This document shows, in pieces, positions 37,899 to 46,549 of a DNA stretch of 64,000 bases. Within the stretch, counting starts at the first letter, position 1. Each line of letters opens with the position of its first letter. Source of the DNA: Hoeflea sp. 108 (lineage in GTDB: Bacteria > Pseudomonadota > Alphaproteobacteria > Rhizobiales > Rhizobiaceae); contig NZ_KB890024.1 of the NCBI RefSeq assembly GCF_000372965.1, positions 682,001-746,000 of the forward strand, written 5' to 3'. Under the pieces are notes generated by a model that worked only from the letters and a program-made list of their open reading frames with translations, ran no database searches and was not told where the DNA came from. Made by a program: the position numbers and the translations under genes.

Positions 37899-38789
37899 GT
37901 GGCGACATCGAATGCCGCGGTAAACGGGAAATTGGACACTGAGTTGAATATGAATCCGATGGACAAGACTGGCTGGACGCCGCTGCCGCACTCCGACCAG
38001 GATCTGGAGCGCGCCAAGAGCGTGCCCGACACACCGCAGACCCGGGCCCCGACCTATCGCCTCGCCTGGAACGACGAAGATTTCATGACCCAGCGCGAGT
38101 TGCGCCCGGTCAGGCTGCAGCTCGAACTGCTGAAGACCGAGATGACGCTCGCCGAGCGTGGCATCCGTTCAACGGTCATCCTGTTCGGCGGCGCGCGCAT
38201 TCCCGAACCGGGCGGCGAGGCGTGGGCGGCCAAGAACGAGACCCAGCGCAAGAACCTCGAGGCCAACAGCAGATATTACGACGAGGCGCGCAAGTTCGCC
38301 CGCCTGTGCTCGCAGCACTCGGCCGCGTCCTACTACCGCGAGTTCGTTGTCGTCACCGGCGGCGGTCCGGGCGTGATGGAGGCCGGCAATCGCGGCGCCG
38401 ACGACGTCGGAGCACCCTCCATCGGCCTCAACATCGTTCTGCCGCACGAGCAGGCGCCCAACCCCTATGTGACGCCGGAGCTGTGCTTCAACTTCCACTA
38501 TTTCGCCATCCGCAAGATGCATTTCGTCATGCGCGCCAAGGCGGTTGCCGTGTTCCCCGGGGGCTTCGGCACCCTGGACGAATTTTTCGAGACGCTGACG
38601 CTGATCCAGACCGGGCGCATGGAGCGCGTGCCCGTCATCCTGTTCGGCAAGTCATTCTGGAAGCGTGCGATCGACCTCGATTTCCTTGCCGACCAGGGCA
38701 CGATCACGCCCGGCGACCAGGACATCATCGACTTCGTCGACACCGCCGACGAGGCCTGGGAGATCATCAGCCGGTTCTACGGCCTTTGA
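37899..38789 (+). CDS. LOG family protein (TIGR00730-like)
   Basis: Cytokinin-activating-like phosphoribohydrolase fold, 296 residues from a GTG at 37899 that follows a GGGGG-rich site; an ATG at 37950 is also possible. Diagnostic motifs are VVTGGGPGVMEAGNRGA (about 150-166) and the nucleotide-binding PGGFGTLDEFFETL (about 222-235). Bacterial LOG-type enzymes release bases from nucleoside 5'-monophosphates. It is divergent from dapD, an arrangement seen in other Rhizobiales. The convergent DUF817 gene overlaps its last 138 bp antisense. Confidence 0.92.
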   Translation: MATSNAAVNGKLDTELNMNPMDKTGWTPLPHSDQDLERAKSVPDTPQTRAPTYRLAWNDEDFMTQRELRPVRLQLELLKTEMTLAERGIRSTVILFGGARIPEPGGEAWAAKNETQRKNLEANSRYYDEARKFARLCSQHSAASYYREFVVVTGGGPGVMEAGNRGADDVGAPSIGLNIVLPHEQAPNPYVTPELCFNFHYFAIRKMHFVMRAKAVAVFPGGFGTLDEFFETLTLIQTGRMERVPVILFGKSFWKRAIDLDFLADQGTITPGDQDIIDFVDTADEAWEIISRFYGL

Positions 38790-39653
38790 TCGCTTCGCTG
38801 GCGTTGCGTCCAGCGGCTGCGGCCGGTGGACCAGCGTCACCAGCACGAAGGAAATGATCATCAGGAGATACCAGGAGCCGAGCTTCTGGATCGACACCGG
38901 CGACCAGCCGTCATGCTGGCCGGGATAGATCCAGGCGCGCGACCAGGTGCCGATGTTTTCGGCGAACCAGATGAACAGTGCCACCAAAAGGAAACCCAGA
39001 AGCAGCGGCATGCGGTGGCGGAAGCGAAAGACGCGGTAATGCACCGCCGTCCTGAGGTAGAGCAGGGCGGTCACCGCAAACAGGCCGTAGCGAATGTCCA
39101 CGGTGAAATGGTGGGCGAAGAAATTGATGTAGATCGCCGCGCACAGAAGCACCGTCGCCCAAAGCTGCGGGTAGTGGGTATAGCGCATGTCGAAGATGCG
39201 GCTGACGCGAGCTAGATATGAGCCGACAGCGGCGTACATGAAGCCGGAGAACAACGGCACGGCACCGATGCGGAACAGGCTGTCTTCCGGATAGGACCAT
39301 GAGCCGGCCGATGTCTTGAACACCTCCATCGCTGTGCCGACGATGTGGAAGATCAGGATGACCTTGGCCTCGGATGGCTTCTCCAGCTTCAGCGCCAGCA
39401 TCGCCGCCTGGATGGCAAGCGCCGACAGGAACAGGAAGTCGTAGCGCGTCAGCGTTGCCTGTTCCGGCCACCACAGTCTTGTCGCCATGATCAGCGCCAA
39501 AAGCAGCCCGCCGAACAGGCAGGCCCAGGCCTGCTTGAGGCCGAAGACCAGGAACTCGACGAGCGCGCCCGAAACACCCCCTGTCGGCAGGCGGTCGAGC
39601 ACGGCATGCGCCGCGGCATCGATCCGCCCCTCGACCGAGGTGAAACGCTTCAC
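38652..39653 (-). CDS. DUF817 family membrane protein
   Basis: Protein of 333 residues with about eight helices. The DUF817 core covers about residues 35-285, including FHIVGTAMEVFKTSAGSWSYP and INFFAHHFTVDIRYGLF. After the last helix (about 262-280, LLMIISFVLVTLVHR) an extra hydrophilic tail of about 45 residues is encoded antisense to the end of the LOG gene. That tail is likely not conserved and suggests loss of an earlier stop. The start overlaps the HAD nucleotidase stop by four nt. Confidence 0.88.
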   Translation of the reverse strand: MKRFTSVEGRIDAAAHAVLDRLPTGGVSGALVEFLVFGLKQAWACLFGGLLLALIMATRLWWPEQATLTRYDFLFLSALAIQAAMLALKLEKPSEAKVILIFHIVGTAMEVFKTSAGSWSYPEDSLFRIGAVPLFSGFMYAAVGSYLARVSRIFDMRYTHYPQLWATVLLCAAIYINFFAHHFTVDIRYGLFAVTALLYLRTAVHYRVFRFRHRMPLLLGFLLVALFIWFAENIGTWSRAWIYPGQHDGWSPVSIQKLGSWYLLMIISFVLVTLVHRPQPLDATPAKRSKAVEPADDLPGLVGGVDEVDDVLVAGRDRALVGKEIEVDRTLPE

Positions 39654-40360
39654 TTCGAGGTGGCTTCCACGAGCGTCGTCAGGAAGGTGGCGAGGTCGTC
39701 GGTGACGAAGTCGACGTCGTCCTCGTTCTCGGCATCGCGTTCCCAGATCTCCGAGAAGGTCGGCTCGAAGTTGCGCGGCACGATCAGCACCGTGGTCATG
39801 CCCAGCGCCTTCGGTACGGCGAGGTTGCGGGCGAGGTCCTCGAACATGACGGCGTTGGGGCCGGCCACCTTGTGAAGTTCGGCGAACTTCTCGTAGGTCG
39901 CCCGCGCCGGCTTCGGCGTCAGGCCGGCCGCGACGATGTCGAAGATGTCGTCGAAATGCTCGAGGATGCCGAGCTGGCGCGCGGTGCGCTCGGCGTGGCT
40001 GCGATTGCCGTTGGTGAAGATGAACTTGCGGCCGGGCAGCTGGTGGATGGCAGCGCCCAGCACCGGATCGGGCACCAGCCAGGAATAGTCGATGTCGTGG
40101 ACATGCTCGAGGAAGGCGTCGGGGTCGATGCCGTGGCGGTTCATCAACCCGTTCAGCGTGGTGCCATATTCCAGGTAGAGCTCCTTCTGCAGCTTGCGCG
40201 CATCTTCGCGCGACAGCGTCAGAAGCTCAGCCACATAGCCCGTCATCTTGACGTCGATCTGCGAAAACAGATTCGAGTGGTGCGGGTAGAGCGTGTTGTC
40301 GAGGTCGAACACCCAGTCGGTGACGTGGTCGAAGCGGGCGGGATCTGGAACTTGGGTCAT
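39650..40360 (-). CDS. Pyrimidine 5'-nucleotidase (HAD-IA superfamily)
   Basis: Phosphatase of 236 residues. HAD motif I is FDLDNTLYP (about 18-26), motif II is FTNGNRSHAE (about 114-123) and the motif III/IV region is KPARATYEKF...FEDLARN. It matches the SDT1-like pyrimidine nucleotidase group, which sits near dapD in many Rhizobiales. The four-nt overlap with the DUF817 gene indicates co-translation. Confidence 0.92.
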   Translation of the reverse strand: MTQVPDPARFDHVTDWVFDLDNTLYPHHSNLFSQIDVKMTGYVAELLTLSREDARKLQKELYLEYGTTLNGLMNRHGIDPDAFLEHVHDIDYSWLVPDPVLGAAIHQLPGRKFIFTNGNRSHAERTARQLGILEHFDDIFDIVAAGLTPKPARATYEKFAELHKVAGPNAVMFEDLARNLAVPKALGMTTVLIVPRNFEPTFSEIWERDAENEDDVDFVTDDLATFLTTLVEATSK

Positions 40361-40522
40361 GCGGTCCTTATGGCACGGTTCGTGGAATTTGGAAGCGCCC
40401 GTACTTCATCACAATTGACCCCGACCTTGGCGAAATTCGGCAAGGTGGGTCAAATTTTAACTACCCGCGAAAGATGAACTTCAGTTGATGCTGGCATTCC
40501 ATCAGCCGGCAGGGAGCAGAAA

Positions 40523-41284
40523 TTGAAGCGAGTCTTTTTCCGTACAGGTCTAGTCACGGTTCTGGCCGTCCTCGGGTCGTTGGCGCTCGTCCTCACCTTG
40601 GTGCCGATGCTCGGCGGCAAGATCGACGATCTGACCTACACCCTGACCCTGGTCTGCCCGGTGGTGATCGCCTTTCCGATGGCCTTTTATACCTTCTGGC
40701 AGGGCATGAAGCTCGAGGTGGCGCACCAGGACCTGACCCGCGCCCACGCCCAGCTCGCCGCCGCCCACAGGCGTCTGTCGGAGAAGGCGAGCCGCGACGA
40801 GATGACCGGCATGCTCAACCGCGAGAACTTCTTTGCCGCTCTCGACGGTTCGCGTCGCAAATCCGACCGCGGCGCCTTGCTGATCATCGACGCCGATCAT
40901 TTCAAGCAGATCAACGACAGTTTCGGCCATCTCACCGGCGACCAGGCGCTGCTGGAGATCGCAGCCGCCATCACGCGCGGCGTCCGTAGCGGCGACATTC
41001 TCGGCCGCATCGGCGGCGAGGAGTTCGGCGCCTTCCTGATCGGCGCAACGCCTGAGGAAGCCAAGCTGGTCGCCGAGCGCGTCCGCAAGGAAGTCGAGCA
41101 GCTGCGCTTCCAGCCCAGCGTCGAGCGCGCGGTGCCGCTTACCGTCAGCATTGGCGGCACCACCTGTGCTGTCGACGCCAATGTCTCCGAACTGATGCGG
41201 GCGGCCGACAAGCGGCTCTACGAAGCCAAGCGCCGTGGCCGCAACCTGACGATCATCGACAAGGAAATGCCCGAGGCGGCGTGA
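40523..41284 (+). CDS. Membrane diguanylate cyclase (GGDEF)
   Basis: Predicted c-di-GMP synthase of 253 residues: two membrane helices (about 7-28 and 34-58), a short coiled coil (about 60-90) and a GGDEF domain (about 92-250). The active site is GGEEF (about 164-168), and here the inhibitory RxxD motif is present (RSGD), unlike the larger cyclase at 32.5 kb. The TTG at 40523 is the start, with AGGGAG six nt upstream. Confidence 0.9.
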   Translation: MKRVFFRTGLVTVLAVLGSLALVLTLVPMLGGKIDDLTYTLTLVCPVVIAFPMAFYTFWQGMKLEVAHQDLTRAHAQLAAAHRRLSEKASRDEMTGMLNRENFFAALDGSRRKSDRGALLIIDADHFKQINDSFGHLTGDQALLEIAAAITRGVRSGDILGRIGGEEFGAFLIGATPEEAKLVAERVRKEVEQLRFQPSVERAVPLTVSIGGTTCAVDANVSELMRAADKRLYEAKRRGRNLTIIDKEMPEAA

Positions 41285-41659
41285 CTGCGCTCGAATCGGA
41301 AGCATCGCCTTGATGCGGGATGGTGGCGTTTGCCGCCGTCCCTTTTGGCACTTGAATCTGGCCGATACCGCTCGCCATGGCGAAAGTCTTGTACGAAAAA
41401 TGCGGTACATTCCGGTCGATCCGGTGCCAAAGATGAAGTTGGGCTTCGACAGCCGGACGATTCGCCCTACATCGAACGGGTCTCTGATGATGCCGACGTG
41501 ACTGGAGCAACATTTTCCTGGGCTGTCGAAATCAGGCGGTTCGGAACGACATCGGTCTGCATGATGCGATCTCAATGCGGAAACTGTATGGGCCACGGTT
41601 CTCTCTGAGGGCCGTGCCGAACGGTCCGGGCTCAGCTACCGCAGTCAAAGGAACCGGAA
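41285..41659. other. Intergenic region without recognised gene
   Basis: About 375 bp between the GGDEF gene and the MFS gene. Short open frames occur (for example 41310-41501), but none has a ribosome-binding site or a recognisable product. A regulator gene would be expected next to an EmrB-type exporter; none is visible, so this may be eroded sequence plus the exporter promoter. Confidence 0.5.
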
Positions 41660-43156
41660 ATGACGTTTACCCATAGCTCGCCAGCCACGCCCGAGGAGGC
41701 GTATCCGAGACGCTGGATTGCGATGGCAATCCTGCTCCTGGCCGGGTTCATGAACCTGATCGACGTGACCATCGTCAACGTCGCGCTGCCGCGGCTTCAA
41801 TCCGGGCTTGGTGCGACGAGCAGCCAGATCGAATGGGTGGTGGCAGCCTATGTGCTGGCCTTCGCGCTCGGCCTGCTGCCGTTCGGCAGGCTCGGCGACG
41901 TGGTCGGGCGCAAACGTCTGTTTCTGATCGGCGTGGCGAGTTTTACGGTGTTTTCGGCACTGTGCGGGCTGGCGCCGACAATGGCGACGCTGATCGTCGC
42001 GCGCGTGCTGCAGGGGCTGGCCGGCGCCATGATGATGCCGCAGGTGCTGGCGATCACCCAGGTGATCTTTCCGCCGCAGGAACGTGGGTTTGCCTTCTCG
42101 CTTTTCGGTCTGTCGGCGGGTCTCGCCTCTGTCGCTGGGCCTCTCGCCGGTGGCCTGCTGATCAGTGCCAACATCCTTGGCCTCGACTGGCGGCCGATCT
42201 TCCTGGTCAACATCCCGGTTGGAATTCTGGCGGTGATAGCAGGGCGGGCCCTTATCCCCGACATGCCCGGGCGGCCTGAGCTGACGCAGGATCCGTTGGG
42301 TATCCTGATCGCCAGCGCTGCGGTCTTTCTGCTGGTGTTCCCGCTTATCGAGGGCCATGCCTATGGCTGGCCGTGGTGGACCTTTGTGATGATCGCACTG
42401 GCAGTTGTCGTGATGGCCAGCTTCTTTGCGCATCAAAAGGCGCGGGCGAAGCGCGAACAGAGCCAGTTGCTGCCGGTGGCCCTGATGACCAACGGCAATT
42501 TCCTGCTTGGGTCGGCGATGACTATGACGTTTTTCTCAGGTGTCGCAGGCTTCTTCCTGGTGCTGGCCGTCTTCCTGCAAACCGGGTTTGGACTGACGCC
42601 GCTGCAATCAGGATTGACGACTGTGCCGTTCCCTATCGGCGTGCTGATCGCCTCGCTCTTTTCGGGGCGGCTGGGCAGCCGTTGGCCTCACAGGCGCATC
42701 GTCGCCGGAGCGCTCGTCATGGGCACTGGCATGGGCTGGCTGCGCTTCGTCGTTGCCGGTGTGGGGGATGCCGTTGACCACTGGAACTTCGTCCTGCCGT
42801 TGCTGATGTGCGGTTTCGGCATGGGCATCGCCATCTCGTCGCTGTTCCAGACCGTGCTGTCGACCGTGCCGCCGCGCGACGCCGGTTCGGGGTCGGGTGC
42901 GGTGCAGGCCTTTCAGCAGATCGGCGCCGCACTTGGCATCGCCGTCACCGGGCAGATCTTCTTTTCGACCCTGGACGGCAGCGCGGGCCAGCCTCCGCAT
43001 GTCGCCTTTGTCTCGGCTATGGAGCGTGCGCTTGTCTACGAGATGGTGGCCTTCGCGCTCGTGGCGGCGATGGTGTTCTTCCTGAAGCCGGCAGCGCCGC
43101 AAGGCAGCCATGGCAAACGTGTCGAAAGCCAGCAACCGCTTCCCGTGGAAATGTAA
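41660..43156 (+). CDS. DHA2 family MFS drug exporter (EmrB/QacA-like)
   Basis: Proton-driven exporter of 498 residues with about 14 membrane helices. Signatures are the helix 1 segment DVTIVNVALPRLQ (about 33-45), the loop GRLGDVVGRKRLF (about 77-89) and the helix 5 antiporter motif GPLAGGLL. No membrane-fusion partner gene is adjacent, so it may act alone. Substrate unknown. Confidence 0.92.
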   Translation: MTFTHSSPATPEEAYPRRWIAMAILLLAGFMNLIDVTIVNVALPRLQSGLGATSSQIEWVVAAYVLAFALGLLPFGRLGDVVGRKRLFLIGVASFTVFSALCGLAPTMATLIVARVLQGLAGAMMMPQVLAITQVIFPPQERGFAFSLFGLSAGLASVAGPLAGGLLISANILGLDWRPIFLVNIPVGILAVIAGRALIPDMPGRPELTQDPLGILIASAAVFLLVFPLIEGHAYGWPWWTFVMIALAVVVMASFFAHQKARAKREQSQLLPVALMTNGNFLLGSAMTMTFFSGVAGFFLVLAVFLQTGFGLTPLQSGLTTVPFPIGVLIASLFSGRLGSRWPHRRIVAGALVMGTGMGWLRFVVAGVGDAVDHWNFVLPLLMCGFGMGIAISSLFQTVLSTVPPRDAGSGSGAVQAFQQIGAALGIAVTGQIFFSTLDGSAGQPPHVAFVSAMERALVYEMVAFALVAAMVFFLKPAAPQGSHGKRVESQQPLPVEM

Positions 43157-43284
43157 CGGCAGCGCCTTCTGCCCGGTTCCTGCGGCTTACAATATCGCCT
43201 TGAAAACCGTTCCGATTTTCGAGGCGATGCTGTAGACGCGGAGGTGCGGCCACTCCGGTCGCCTCCCAGCCGATACTGACGATC

Positions 43285-44190
43285 ATGCCATTGTGGATTC
43301 CCATCACCATCGCTGCCGCCTTTCTGCAGAATCTGCGGTCGGTGGTGCAAAAGCACCTCAAGGGCGTAATGGGCACCACGGGTGCCACCTTCGTCCGCTT
43401 CGGCTTCGGCTTTCCCTTCGCTCTCGCTTTTGTCGGCGTGCTGCATTTCGCGGTTGGCTACGAGTTGCCGGCGCTTAACAGGACCTTCTTCATCTGGGCG
43501 GTGGTCGGCGGCCTCGGCCAGATCGCCGCCACCTTCCTGCTGATCCACCTGTTCTCGTTCCGCAACTTTGCCGTCGGCACCGCCTATTCGCGCACCGAAC
43601 CGGCGCAGGCAGCTCTCTTTGGTCTGCTCTTCCTTGGCGAGCGGGCGACAACAGGCGCCATTGCCGCGATTGCCATCAGCGTCTTCGGCGTGATGCTGAT
43701 CTCGGTCGCCCATATGGCCTTCAATGTGCGGACGCTGGTGACCTCGGTCGCCAGCCGCAATGCTCTGATCGGCCTTGCCTCCGGCACGTTCTTCGGCATC
43801 TCGGCGGTCGCCTACCGTGCCGCCTCGCTGGCACTGGGCGGTCCCAATTTCATGATGCAGGCAGCGGTGACGCTGGCGGTGGTCATCGTCTTCCAGACGC
43901 TCTTGATGTTTGCCTGGATCGTCTGGAAGGAGCGCGACGAGCTGCCGCGCATCGCCAAGGCCTGGCGGCCGGCGCTGTTCACCGGCCTGGTGGGCGCTTC
44001 CGCATCCTTCGGCTGGTTCATGGCGATGACGCTGCAACAGGCTGCGATCGTCAAGTCGCTGGCCCAGATCGAGATGTTGTTCACCTTTGCGTCGTCGGTG
44101 TTCTTCTTCCGCGAGAAGATCAACCGGCTGGAGGTCGCCGGCTGCATCCTCATCGTCGGCGGCATCCTGGTGCTGCTCGCGGTCGGCTAG
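43285..44190 (+). CDS. EamA/DMT family transporter
   Basis: Inner-membrane protein of 301 residues with about ten helices formed by two EamA repeats (about 3-140 and 150-298). Typical end-of-repeat sequences are ALFGLLFLGERATTGAI and FTFASSVFFFREKINRLEV. Family members export amino acids, nucleosides or small metabolites. It follows the MFS gene after 128 nt. Substrate not predictable. Confidence 0.9.
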   Translation: MPLWIPITIAAAFLQNLRSVVQKHLKGVMGTTGATFVRFGFGFPFALAFVGVLHFAVGYELPALNRTFFIWAVVGGLGQIAATFLLIHLFSFRNFAVGTAYSRTEPAQAALFGLLFLGERATTGAIAAIAISVFGVMLISVAHMAFNVRTLVTSVASRNALIGLASGTFFGISAVAYRAASLALGGPNFMMQAAVTLAVVIVFQTLLMFAWIVWKERDELPRIAKAWRPALFTGLVGASASFGWFMAMTLQQAAIVKSLAQIEMLFTFASSVFFFREKINRLEVAGCILIVGGILVLLAVG

Positions 44191-44201
44191 CTGCAGGTTT
44201 C

Positions 44202-44252
44202 ACCCTTGCCCTGTCCCCGCTGAAGGGGGGAGAGGCGCGCGCGGGCAGGGGC
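44202..44252. repeat. GC-rich intergenic palindromic repeat
   Basis: Imperfect inverted repeat (CCCTTGCCCTGTCCCCGC, then GGGGGGAGAGG, then GCGGGCAGGGGC) between convergent genes. It is of the C/G-run type scattered in Rhizobiales genomes and may serve as a shared terminator. Confidence 0.5.
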
Positions 44253-44268
44253 GGATGAGGGCAGTGCC

Positions 44269-45123
44269 CTAGATCATCGATGGGTCGAGCGTCGGCTGGT
44301 CCTTGAAGCGCCCGATGATGCCGGCGATGTCGCCGCTCTGGAACGCGTCCTTGAGCGCATCGAAGGACGGCAGCACGAAATAGGCGCGCTGGAACTTGTC
44401 GATCTCGTAGGTCGTTCGCATCACCGTCTCGACATTGAACGGCACATGGTGCGCGTCGCGGCTTTCGACCGCGAACTGCAGCTCGGTGAAGGACGACATC
44501 AGGCCGGCGCCGAACGCCTTGAGCGGCTCGCCCGGTGCCTGCATCAGCCCGTATTCGACCGCGTACCAGTAGAGCCGGGTGATCATCTCGTCGCCGCCGA
44601 GCGCGATGTAGTCGCCGGCCTTCTCGCCGTAAAGCTGCATGAAGTCGGCGAAGGCCGGTTGGCTGAGCACCGGCACATGGCCGAAGAAATCGTGGAACAT
44701 GTCTGGCTCGACGATGTAGTCGAGCTCTTCGCGCGTCCTCAGCCAGTTGGTGACGGGGAAACGGCGATTGGCGAGGTGATCGAAGAACGGCTGTGCCGGG
44801 ATCAGGCCGGGCACCGCGACGATCTCCCAGCCGGTGAGCTTGCGCAGCTTGTCGCTGACCTCGTGGAAGTCGGGGATCTTTGCGGTCAGGCCGAGGGCCT
44901 CCATGCCGTCGAGATAGGAGTGGTGCGCCAGCCTTTCGGTGAGCTTGGTCTGGCGGTCGCACAGGGTGCGCCACACCTCCTGCTCGGCTGCGCTGTAGTC
45001 ATATTTCTGCTCGACGGTGAAGTCCGAGCGGCACAGCGAATAGTCGCCGCGCAATCCCTGTTCGGCGCATTCGCGCGCATAGTCCTGAACGCTGACACCC
45101 ACGACCTTTTCCTCCCCGGACAT
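44269..45123 (-). CDS. phhA: Phenylalanine 4-monooxygenase
   Basis: Pterin-dependent non-haem iron hydroxylase turning phenylalanine into tyrosine; 284 residues, the bacterial length without a regulatory domain. The iron-binding His pair is in PDMFHDFFGHVPVLS (about 135-149) and the third ligand Glu in YWYAVEYGLM (about 185-194). The pterin-site segment GLIPAQPFF is also present. It is divergent from an Lrp/AsnC gene, a common pairing that implies aromatic amino acid control. Confidence 0.96.
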   Translation of the reverse strand: MSGEEKVVGVSVQDYARECAEQGLRGDYSLCRSDFTVEQKYDYSAAEQEVWRTLCDRQTKLTERLAHHSYLDGMEALGLTAKIPDFHEVSDKLRKLTGWEIVAVPGLIPAQPFFDHLANRRFPVTNWLRTREELDYIVEPDMFHDFFGHVPVLSQPAFADFMQLYGEKAGDYIALGGDEMITRLYWYAVEYGLMQAPGEPLKAFGAGLMSSFTELQFAVESRDAHHVPFNVETVMRTTYEIDKFQRAYFVLPSFDALKDAFQSGDIAGIIGRFKDQPTLDPSMI

Positions 45124-45162
45124 GGTTTCCGATAATGAGAGGATAGCTCCTGGTGCCGAGTG

Positions 45163-45186
45163 GAGTTCACTTCATTGCGAGAACTC
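45163..45186. promoter_or_regulatory. Candidate operator between phhA and its Lrp regulator
   Basis: GAGTTC (45163-45168) and GAACTC (45181-45186) form an inverted repeat with a 12-bp spacer, near the middle of the 113-bp divergent intergenic region. Dyad symmetry and position suit a site for the adjacent Lrp-type protein. Binding is inferred only. Confidence 0.5.
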
Positions 45187-45236
45187 TGGCTGAAATTGAG
45201 GTATATTCACCTTGAGTGCAGGGACTGGGAGGAAAT

Positions 45237-45713
45237 ATGCCTCATCTCGACGATTACGAAATCCGCATGCTCGACATCCTGCAGCGCGACGGGCGCAAGC
45301 CGATCTCGGAGATCGCGCAGGAGATCGGGCTTTCCAACACGCCCTGTACCCGCCGCTTCGAGGCGTTGCAGGAAGCTGGTATCATCAAGGGTTTTTCGGC
45401 CCAGGTCAGCCGTCGCGCCGTCGGCCTGATGGTCGAAGTGTTCGTACAGGTCCGCCTGGTCAGCCACAGCGACGGCTCGCCGGAAAAATTCATCGCTGCC
45501 GTGCAGCGCATGGACGAGGTCTCGGCCTGCTGGACGATGACCGGTGACTACGACTTCCTGCTGCATGTCATGGTGCCCGAGGTCGACGACCTCAACGGCT
45601 TCGTCATGCACCGCCTGATGCGGCTGTCGGGCGTGCGCGACGTGCACACGCAACTCGTGCTGCAGAACATCAAGGGCCCGGGCCACGTGCCGCTCGCGCA
45701 TCTGGAGCGGTAG
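45237..45713 (+). CDS. Lrp/AsnC family regulator, probable regulator of phhA
   Basis: DNA-binding protein of 158 residues. The HTH (about 5-60; PISEIAQEIGLSNTPCTRRF) is followed by the RAM effector domain (about 70-150; TGDYDFLLHVMVPEVDDLN). The ATG at 45237 follows GGGAGG at normal spacing. It is divergent from phenylalanine hydroxylase, so activation of phhA by Phe or Tyr is the most likely role. Confidence 0.93.
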   Translation: MPHLDDYEIRMLDILQRDGRKPISEIAQEIGLSNTPCTRRFEALQEAGIIKGFSAQVSRRAVGLMVEVFVQVRLVSHSDGSPEKFIAAVQRMDEVSACWTMTGDYDFLLHVMVPEVDDLNGFVMHRLMRLSGVRDVHTQLVLQNIKGPGHVPLAHLER

Positions 45714-45754
45714 CGCCCGCGGCCATTGCGCGGGCGCACCACGGCCTTTCAACC

Positions 45755-45922
45755 TTAAAAACCGACGATCGCGAACCGAAGCAGCAGCGAGGCGATGCCG
45801 AGCGCGATCAGCATGAAGCCGAGGCCGATTGGCGAGCCCCAGCCGTCCCAGGACATGGAGCGTTCCGCATATTTCCATTCTTCGTCCCGCGTCATCGGAA
45901 CAGCGTGATGTTCGGTTGGCAT
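45755..45922 (-). CDS. Small single-pass membrane protein of 55 residues
   Basis: Begins MPTEHHAVPMTRDEEWKYAE and ends in one hydrophobic helix (about 31-53). The start is strongly supported by AGGAGG eight nt upstream. Longer readings upstream would overlap the MarR gene start and lack such a site. It is divergent from a MarR regulator, which may control it. Function unknown; the WKYAERSMSWDGWGSP segment is distinctive. Confidence 0.75.
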   Translation of the reverse strand: MPTEHHAVPMTRDEEWKYAERSMSWDGWGSPIGLGFMLIALGIASLLLRFAIVGF

Positions 45923-46008
45923 GTCTGCCTCCTGCATGAGCTTGATTTTCCATGTGGTTCGCCGCATATTTCGCCTGTCGATGAAATATACGATAGATTG
46001 ATATTTAG

Positions 46009-46485
46009 ATGATCGAACTAAATTCGTCAAGGGTGGAACGGAATGCCCGCATGCATGCGATCACCCAGGCCATCATGCGCTGGCAGGAGGCGACCCAGGC
46101 CTATGACGAGGCCGTCGGCGAGCGTGCCGGTTTGAACATCGCCGAGCGGCGGGCGCTGGCCTTGCTGATGGAGGGGGCACAGCCGGCAGGTGCCATTGCG
46201 ACGGCAACGGCGCTGACGCCCGCCGCCGTAACGGCCCTGATCGACAGACTGGAAAAGCGGGACCTGGTCCGCCGGACGCGCAGCGCCGAGGACAGACGAA
46301 AGGTCATGGTCGAAGGCGGCGATGCCGCGCGCGAACTGGCCGAAACCTACTACGGACCGGTCGCCAGAGCGGGTGCTGCGATGCTAGATCGCTACAGCGA
46401 TACGGAACTCGGCGTTATCGAGCGGTTCGTTCAGGACGCGCTCGCGCTGCAGGAGAAGGAACTGGCGCGCCTGTCGGGAGCTTGA
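46009..46485 (+). CDS. MarR family transcriptional regulator
   Basis: Winged-helix regulator of up to 158 residues. The HTH is at about 52-75 (AIATATALTPAAVTALIDRL) and the wing at about 80-95 (DLVRRTRSAEDRRKV). The true start is uncertain: the ATG at 46009 has no clear ribosome site, and a GTG at 46033 or ATG at 46051 would shorten the N-terminus by 8 or 14 residues. It is divergent from the 55-residue membrane protein across an AT-rich gap. Confidence 0.87.
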   Translation: MIELNSSRVERNARMHAITQAIMRWQEATQAYDEAVGERAGLNIAERRALALLMEGAQPAGAIATATALTPAAVTALIDRLEKRDLVRRTRSAEDRRKVMVEGGDAARELAETYYGPVARAGAAMLDRYSDTELGVIERFVQDALALQEKELARLSGA

Positions 46486-46508
46486 GGCAGCGTCCGCGCG
46501 CATGCAGT

Positions 46509-46538
46509 GAGGCGAAGTCGATCGCTCGGCTTCGCCTC
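46509..46538. terminator. Bidirectional stem-loop between marR and argB
   Basis: GAGGCGAAG (46509-46517) and CTTCGCCTC (46530-46538) form a 9-bp stem between two convergent genes. There is no long T tract on either side. Confidence 0.55.
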
Positions 46539-46549
46539 GATAGCGCTTC

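Noticed and set aside
41310..41501. 63-codon rightward frame before the MFS gene
   Set aside because: It has no ribosome-binding site or family resemblance; probably chance.
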